Of a DNA stretch of 64,000 nt, positions 59,266-64,000 are shown one piece after another. Numbering within the stretch: position 1 is the stretch's first letter; every line of letters starts with the position of its first letter. This stretch comes from JBBROS01 sp965260935. Its GTDB lineage: Bacteria; Pseudomonadota; Alphaproteobacteria; Acetobacterales; Acetobacteraceae. The translations under genes and the position numbers were made by a program. The stretch lies in assembly GCA_965260935.1 (NCBI GenBank), contig OZ253374.1:2480001-2544000 (forward strand), written 5' to 3'. The notes beneath the pieces are model-generated. The model ran no database searches. It saw nothing but the letters and a program-made list of their open reading frames with translations, and was not told the origin of the DNA.

Positions 59266-60672
59266 TTGCCGACACACCTCACGCCCCGCTTCGTCCGCGA
59301 CAGCGGGGCCGAAACCCGTGCCCTCCCCATCGCCGGGGGCGCATTCCCGCCCGATCCCGAAGCCGCGGCCCGGGCCGGCTTCGGCGAGAGGGCGGGGCAG
59401 ACGGCCGAGATTTTAACCCCCGAGCACCGCCTTCTCCTTATCCGCTGCGACGAGGACCTCGAAGCCGCCGGCGCGCTTGCCGCAGCGAAGCTCGGCCAAA
59501 TTGCCCACATCGCCATCGACGCGCAGGCCTGGCCGTCCGAAGCCGCCGCCCAGTTCGCCGCCGGAGTCGTTCTGCGCGCCTGGCGCTTCGACCGCTTCTT
59601 TACCCAGCTAGACCCTGACCGCCCCGTCCTCTCACAACTCGATATCATCACCCGCGACCCCGAAGCCGCCCAACAGGCCTGGTCCGTGATGTCCCCCGGC
59701 ATTCAAGGCGTCCTTTTCGCCCGCGACCTCGTCGTCGAGCCCGGCAACGAACTCACTCCCGCGACGTTCGCCGCCCGCCTGGCCGCCCTCCAAACCCACG
59801 GCGTCGAGGTCGAGATCCTCGGTCCGGATCGCCTGGGCCTTGAAGGGTTCGGCGGGCTGCTCGCCGTCGGCCGCGCCAGCGCCCATCCCCCATGCCTCGC
59901 CGTCCTCCGCTGGCCTGGCGGGAGCGGCGCGGTGCCCCTCCTTCTCGTCGGCAAAGGCATCACGTTCGACACCGGCGGCGTTTCCATCAAGCCCGCGGAT
60001 CATATGTGGGAGATGCGCGCCGACATGGCCGGGGCCGCCGCCTGCGCCGGGGCCGTCCTTGCCGCCGCCCTCCGCCGCTCTCCCGCCTCCATCACCGCCG
60101 TGCTCCCTTTGGCCGAGAACGCCGTCGGCGCGGACAGTTTTTGCCCCGGCGACGTGCTCCACATGCAATCCGGCCTGACCGTCGAGATCGTCGACACCGA
60201 TGCCGAGGGCCGGCTGGTCCTTGCCGACGCCCTCGCCTGGGGCATCACTGCCATCAAGCCCAAGGCCGTTGTTGATCTTGCCACCCTGACCGGCAGCATC
60301 ATCACCGCTCTCGGCCACCATATGGCCGGCCTTTTTTGCACGGACGACGCGCTCGCCGCCGGGATCGCCGCATCCGCCGCCGCCGTGCACGAACCCGTCT
60401 GGCGCATGCCGCTCAACGACGCCTATGGCGACCCGCTCGAAAGCGATATCGCCGACCTCCGCCAATGCAGCGATGGCCGTATGCAGCCCGATGCCTGCCA
60501 TGCCGCCAACTTCCTGAACCGCTTCGTCGAAGGCGTTCCTTGGGCGCACCTGGACATTGCCGGCGTTGAAAGCCGGGAAAAACCGAGCGACCGGCACCCC
60601 GCCGGCCCAACTGGCTGGGGCGCCCGCCTGCTCGACCGCCTCGTCCACGACCATTTCGAGGCCGGGTCTTGA
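59266..60672 (+). CDS. leucyl aminopeptidase family protein (second M17 paralogue)
   Basis: About 468 residues. The catalytic half keeps all M17 metal ligands: LVGKGITFDTGGVSIKPADHMWEM, ADMAGAAAC and DTDAEGRLVLAD. The N-terminal half (SGAETRALPIAGGAFPPDP) is divergent from PepA and fits the group often annotated simply as leucyl aminopeptidase family. The only start that gives a sensible N-terminus is TTG 59266 (MPTHLTPRFVRD); the frame is open further left through the pepA end. The pair probably arose by tandem duplication long ago, given the low similarity outside the active site. Confidence 0.88.
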   Translation: MPTHLTPRFVRDSGAETRALPIAGGAFPPDPEAAARAGFGERAGQTAEILTPEHRLLLIRCDEDLEAAGALAAAKLGQIAHIAIDAQAWPSEAAAQFAAGVVLRAWRFDRFFTQLDPDRPVLSQLDIITRDPEAAQQAWSVMSPGIQGVLFARDLVVEPGNELTPATFAARLAALQTHGVEVEILGPDRLGLEGFGGLLAVGRASAHPPCLAVLRWPGGSGAVPLLLVGKGITFDTGGVSIKPADHMWEMRADMAGAAACAGAVLAAALRRSPASITAVLPLAENAVGADSFCPGDVLHMQSGLTVEIVDTDAEGRLVLADALAWGITAIKPKAVVDLATLTGSIITALGHHMAGLFCTDDALAAGIAASAAAVHEPVWRMPLNDAYGDPLESDIADLRQCSDGRMQPDACHAANFLNRFVEGVPWAHLDIAGVESREKPSDRHPAGPTGWGARLLDRLVHDHFEAGS

Positions 60673-60772
60673 GAGGCCGCTGGGCAAGACAGTTTCATCT
60701 ACCTTGTTAAATCAGTGAACGCTGCCGAGCGTATCATCCGTCGCTCCGGAACGGCTAAGCCCGTCTTGCGGA

Positions 60773-60985
60773 TTACGGCGTGCGGAAGGTGGCGAGGTTG
60801 CCAGTGTCCGGGTCGAGCGGATGGAGAGTGGTGAAGCTTTGCGGCAGGCTGCCCGGTGGTTGCGGTGAGAGATTGTTAGCCGGGCTTTGAAACGTTGAGC
60901 GCGGGGGGCTGTCGGAGCCAACGGCGGAGCAGCCCGACAGGAGAACGGCTACGGCGAGCGGCAGGAGGGGGCTGCAGGCCGGCAT
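60773..60985 (-). CDS. small putative lipoprotein
   Basis: A 70-residue frame with a lipoprotein signal: MPACSPLLPLAVAVLLSGC, where LSGC is the lipobox, then a Ser/Pro-rich mature part of 50 residues ending DPDTGNLATFRTP. I do not recognise a family. It lies downstream of the PEPC-like gene on the same strand with about 60 bases between, and is convergent with the second M17 gene. The frame is open to 61051, but the part before ATG 60985 overlaps the PEPC-like gene and has no signal features. Could be a remnant. Confidence 0.55.
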   Translation of the reverse strand: MPACSPLLPLAVAVLLSGCSAVGSDSPPRSTFQSPANNLSPQPPGSLPQSFTTLHPLDPDTGNLATFRTP

Positions 60986-61047
60986 AGGCGGTTTCAGGCG
61001 GCGACGGTTGCGTGCCGGCCTCCCCTGAACCGTGTCGAGGCGCGAGT

Positions 61048-63882
61048 TCAACCGAACGATCCAACATCGTGGCTGACGGCCATCGCCACTTCGCGGACGA
61101 TGGCGAACAGGGCAGCGATCGGCTGGAAGATGTCGGTGTGCTCGCGGGCGTAGGAGCCGGCGGCACGCGGGGCAGGGGGCTCGCCATAATCCTGGTCTAT
61201 GGCCGGATCGGCCTGTGCGGGGAAGATGTCCGAGAGAAGGGCGAGGCTGGAGGGGACTTCAAGGCGGATGAGTGCGGCTTCGAGGTTCTGCCGGGTCACG
61301 CCGTGCCGGGGGGAGAAGTCGGGGATTTCGGTGGCGAGCAGCCAGATGCGATGGATGGCGGCGAGGCGCAGGGCATGGAGCAGCAGTTCGCGCGGCGTCA
61401 TGCGGGGCGCCTCGGGCCAGGCGGCGCGCAGGGCAAGATGATCGGCCTGAACGCGCCGGAACATGGCCTGTATCTGGGGGGAAAGACCTTGGCGTTCGAG
61501 CGCGCGGGCGACTGCGGCGAGCGCCTCGCGACGCCCGGGCCTGCGGGTATGCCCGGCGCGGTCGAGCCAGGAGCCGGGGTCGAGCGTACCGACCAGGGCA
61601 CGCAGCACGTCGAGGTCGGAATGGGCAAGGGCGTGGGCGGGGAAGTCGAGCGCGCGGTGGAAGCGGCGGCTCTGCTCGCGCATCGGGCCGAACGCTTCCG
61701 GGTGGCGGGCGGCGCCTGAGCCGATGCCTTGCAGCGTGTTGGCGCACCAGCCGAGTTGCTGCAGGATGGCGTTGTTCGGGATGGCGCGCAGTTCGCTCGG
61801 ATGGTGGATGGCGACGACGGTGGCTGCCCCCTCGGCTTGGCGGGCCGGCGGGCGGGACCCGGTACGGTCGATGAGCGCCGGGCCGAACGTGCCGAGCAGG
61901 GCGGCGTAGCCCGGGTCCTCAACGAGCGCCTGCATACTGGTGCGGACGGTGGCGAAGAAGTCGGCGGCGAAGTCGGGGTCGTTGTAGATCGGGTCCTCGA
62001 TCTGCCCGGCGGCGGGGTGGAAGGCGTGCTCGGCGATGCGGGCGACGGTGGCCAGCGCGAGTTCGGGGGTGGCGAAGAAGAGATAACCGTCGCCCCCCTG
62101 GAAGGCGCTTTCCTCGCGCACCGGGAGCTGCGCCTTGCTGAGCGCCTGGCGGCTCGCGGTGGGGGAAAGGTATTTGAGCCGGTCCGCGAGCGAGCCGGGG
62201 TGCGCGCCGCGGCCGATGCTCTCGCCATGGGTGTCGAACAGGATCACTTCGACGCCCTTGACGCCGAAGCGGGCAAGCGTCTCGCCGATCTTGAAACGCA
62301 GGCGCTCGATCAGGTAGCTGGCGGCGGTCTGGCCGACGTAGCGCCCGCTGTCGGAGTAGCCGAACTGCAGCGACAAGCGCCCGGTGGCTTCGAGGTAGGC
62401 GCGCCAGTGCGGGTTTCGCAGCGCTTCTTCCAGGACGCGCTGCCCGCTTTCGAGCGCTTCGGCGGTCTCGAACAGGGGGCAGATCTCGATCTGCCGCTCG
62501 ATGCCGAACAGGCGGGCGAGCCAGAGGGCGGCGAGCAAGGTGTAGCCGCTTTCGGTCTCGGCGATGAGGAAGCGGACGGGGGTGGAGGCGTCGATGTGCT
62601 TGACCATCTGGGCGACGGTCATCATCAGGCGGGCGGCGGAGGCTTGCTCGGCGACGAGGCCGCCGAAGTCGACCGGAACAGGCCCGACGGTGTCGAGCGC
62701 TGCGCCGATGCGGACAAGGAGGGCGCGGCGGTAGGCCGGGTCGTCGGCGGCGTCGCGGATGCCGAGGCGCTGGCGGACGACGTTGTGAAGCTGGGTGGAG
62801 TTGAGGCGGACGTGGGTGTGGGCGAGGGCGAGGCCGTGGGCCTCGAGGCCGGCGCGGGCAACGCAGAGGGCGCGCTGGTCGTCTCCGCTGGCGGCCTCGA
62901 TAGCGGGGGCGAAAAGGTCGAGCAAGGGAGCGGGGGTGGTGAGCGCCTCGTCGCGGGCGCCGGCCAGGAGGCGGGCGAAGGCTGCGGTGGATTGCGGGTC
63001 GCAGGCGTCGCCGGCGGCCTTGATCTGGGCGTGGACGGCATCACGGGCTTGGTCAAGCCGGGCCATCAGCTCGGCGGTGTGAGGCAGACGCCCGATCTGG
63101 GCAGCCAGGCGATCGAGCTGAAGCATCTTGACGCGCAGGCGCAGGCCGAGGGTTTCGGGCCAACCGATGTCGGTGCGCCCGTCGGTGTCGTAGCCGACCC
63201 AGGTGGAGAGGATGATCGGGCGCGGCAGCAGCGTGGTCCAGCGGTCGGGCCAGACCTTGGCGGCGGTTTTCAACAGGGCGTCGTTCAGGCGGTCGAGGGC
63301 GGCGCGCCCGTTCTGGATGGCGGCGATGGATTGGCTGAACTCGGATTCGAGAGTGATGGGCGGGGGGCGGTGCGTGTCGAGGGCGGGCGGGTTCTCGTCC
63401 GCTTCCGCGCCGCCGCTGGCCATGGCGGCGAGTGCGACGGCCGCTTCGGGGGAGAGGGAAAAGGTCGGGTGGGCGGTGAAGACGGCGGCGTAGCGCGCGC
63501 GCTCGACGCTGGCGCGGAACTCGGTCCAGCGGACGGGGCTGTCGGCCGGGTCGGGGCGGAGAATGGTTTGGGCGACGGTTTCGAGGGCAGCCTGGTTGGC
63601 GGCCTCGCCGGTGCCGCCGACATAGGCGGCGAGGCGCCGGGCGCGGGCGGCGAAGGCTTGGTCCCGAAGGTCGCGGACAAGGGCGGCCATGGAGGCGTTG
63701 TCGAGCGTGCCGTCGTCCTGCATCCGGGTGATGGCCAGGGCGATGGACAAAACCGGGTTGCCGAACGGATCCTCGGCCGCCTGATCCATGCGGCGGGCGA
63801 CAAGGGCGAGCAGGCCGTCGATGCCTGGGGCAGCGTATGCGTCCATGAACCGATGATGCATCGCAGCATTGGGCGGCGCCAT
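61048..63882 (-). CDS. phosphoenolpyruvate carboxylase-like protein with altered active-site loops
   Basis: About 944 residues, the PEPC length. It matches PEPC along its length: FTAHPTFSLSPEAAV, ILSTWVGYDTDGRTDIG, LFGIERQIEICPLFETAEALESG, FGYSDSGRYVGQTAASYL, VILFDTHGESIGRGAHPGSL and HPSELRAIPNNAILQQLGWCANTL. Compared with E. coli PEPC, the HGRGGTVGRGG loop is shortened to HGESIGRG, the YSDSxKDAG lysine position reads R, the TAHPTEVxRR arginines are missing, and the C-terminal NTG is absent (ends VGSFG). I know similar alphaproteobacterial PEPC-like proteins, but their activity is unclear to me. ATG 63882 is chosen; ATG 63846 or TTG 63939 are possible. Confidence 0.82.
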   Translation of the reverse strand: MAPPNAAMHHRFMDAYAAPGIDGLLALVARRMDQAAEDPFGNPVLSIALAITRMQDDGTLDNASMAALVRDLRDQAFAARARRLAAYVGGTGEAANQAALETVAQTILRPDPADSPVRWTEFRASVERARYAAVFTAHPTFSLSPEAAVALAAMASGGAEADENPPALDTHRPPPITLESEFSQSIAAIQNGRAALDRLNDALLKTAAKVWPDRWTTLLPRPIILSTWVGYDTDGRTDIGWPETLGLRLRVKMLQLDRLAAQIGRLPHTAELMARLDQARDAVHAQIKAAGDACDPQSTAAFARLLAGARDEALTTPAPLLDLFAPAIEAASGDDQRALCVARAGLEAHGLALAHTHVRLNSTQLHNVVRQRLGIRDAADDPAYRRALLVRIGAALDTVGPVPVDFGGLVAEQASAARLMMTVAQMVKHIDASTPVRFLIAETESGYTLLAALWLARLFGIERQIEICPLFETAEALESGQRVLEEALRNPHWRAYLEATGRLSLQFGYSDSGRYVGQTAASYLIERLRFKIGETLARFGVKGVEVILFDTHGESIGRGAHPGSLADRLKYLSPTASRQALSKAQLPVREESAFQGGDGYLFFATPELALATVARIAEHAFHPAAGQIEDPIYNDPDFAADFFATVRTSMQALVEDPGYAALLGTFGPALIDRTGSRPPARQAEGAATVVAIHHPSELRAIPNNAILQQLGWCANTLQGIGSGAARHPEAFGPMREQSRRFHRALDFPAHALAHSDLDVLRALVGTLDPGSWLDRAGHTRRPGRREALAAVARALERQGLSPQIQAMFRRVQADHLALRAAWPEAPRMTPRELLLHALRLAAIHRIWLLATEIPDFSPRHGVTRQNLEAALIRLEVPSSLALLSDIFPAQADPAIDQDYGEPPAPRAAGSYAREHTDIFQPIAALFAIVREVAMAVSHDVGSFG

Positions 63883-64000
63883 AGGAAAAATCCGGTTCGG
63901 CCGAGGAAAGCCGACTGCTTCCGACACGGGCGGCGGCAACGCCTCTGCGTCAAGCGGTTGTCACGGCCCGCCCGGAGTATAGCCGGGACAGCGTCGCGGC

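Overview
The window is GC-rich, gene-dense bacterial chromosome. Many neighbouring genes overlap by 1-8 bases (ATGA, GTGA or TGATG junctions). The gene content points to an alphaproteobacterium, most plausibly of the Acetobacteraceae/Rhodospirillales type: CO-dehydrogenase accessory genes, Coq7, membrane-bound ferritin MbfA, a C30-type carotenoid cluster, and a divergent phosphoenolpyruvate carboxylase. This placement is inference from gene content; no rRNA is present.

Layout. 1-4165 (minus): a molybdenum-hydroxylase accessory operon, coxG-coxD-coxE, then a split XdhC pair, then the start of a molybdopterin-binding/MobA-like gene cut by the window edge. 4497-6109: a histone-deacetylase-family amidohydrolase coupled to an exported DUF192 protein. 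6611-15861: a Wzx/Wzy-type exopolysaccharide locus (WecG-type glycosyltransferase, polymerase/ligase, GH16 glycanase, Wzz-like protein, flippase, two GT4 enzymes). It is followed by an AT-rich stretch and tRNA-Tyr. 16475-25614: rlmB, a hydratase, a DegP protease, tRNA-Thr, an amine oxidase, a Crp/Fnr regulator, RidA, and a GAF-PAS-GGDEF-EAL protein.

25718-30599 (minus): a taurine-type ABC importer (two permeases, binding protein, ATPase) coupled to a class III aminotransferase, divergent from mbfA. purH follows. 33541-40042 is a C30-carotenoid locus: an aldehyde dehydrogenase divergent from two CrtN/CrtP-like desaturases, an acyltransferase and a CrtQ-like glycosyltransferase. 40450-44172 holds two small 2Fe-2S proteins flanking a ccdAB module whose toxin start codon appears to be ACG, then coq7, dsbB, a GST and a DUF7002-like protein. 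44180-49582 (minus) is a sugar ABC importer with a ketose-3-epimerase-like enzyme; its binding-protein gene is frameshifted by a 5-bp tandem duplication. 49905-55334 has an NTP/NDP-exchange-type carrier, an exosortase-associated acyltransferase, a ThiF-nitroreductase fusion and a PEP-CTERM protein. 55527-63882 has GtrA, a Sua5-type protein, CysQ, two tandem M17 aminopeptidases, a small lipoprotein and the PEPC-like gene.

The least explained items are a pair of dispersed two-hairpin elements placed the same way at the 3' ends of two unrelated minus-strand genes, and the acyltransferase/ThiF-nitroreductase/PEP-CTERM neighbourhood. No CRISPR array, rRNA or intact insertion sequence was seen.
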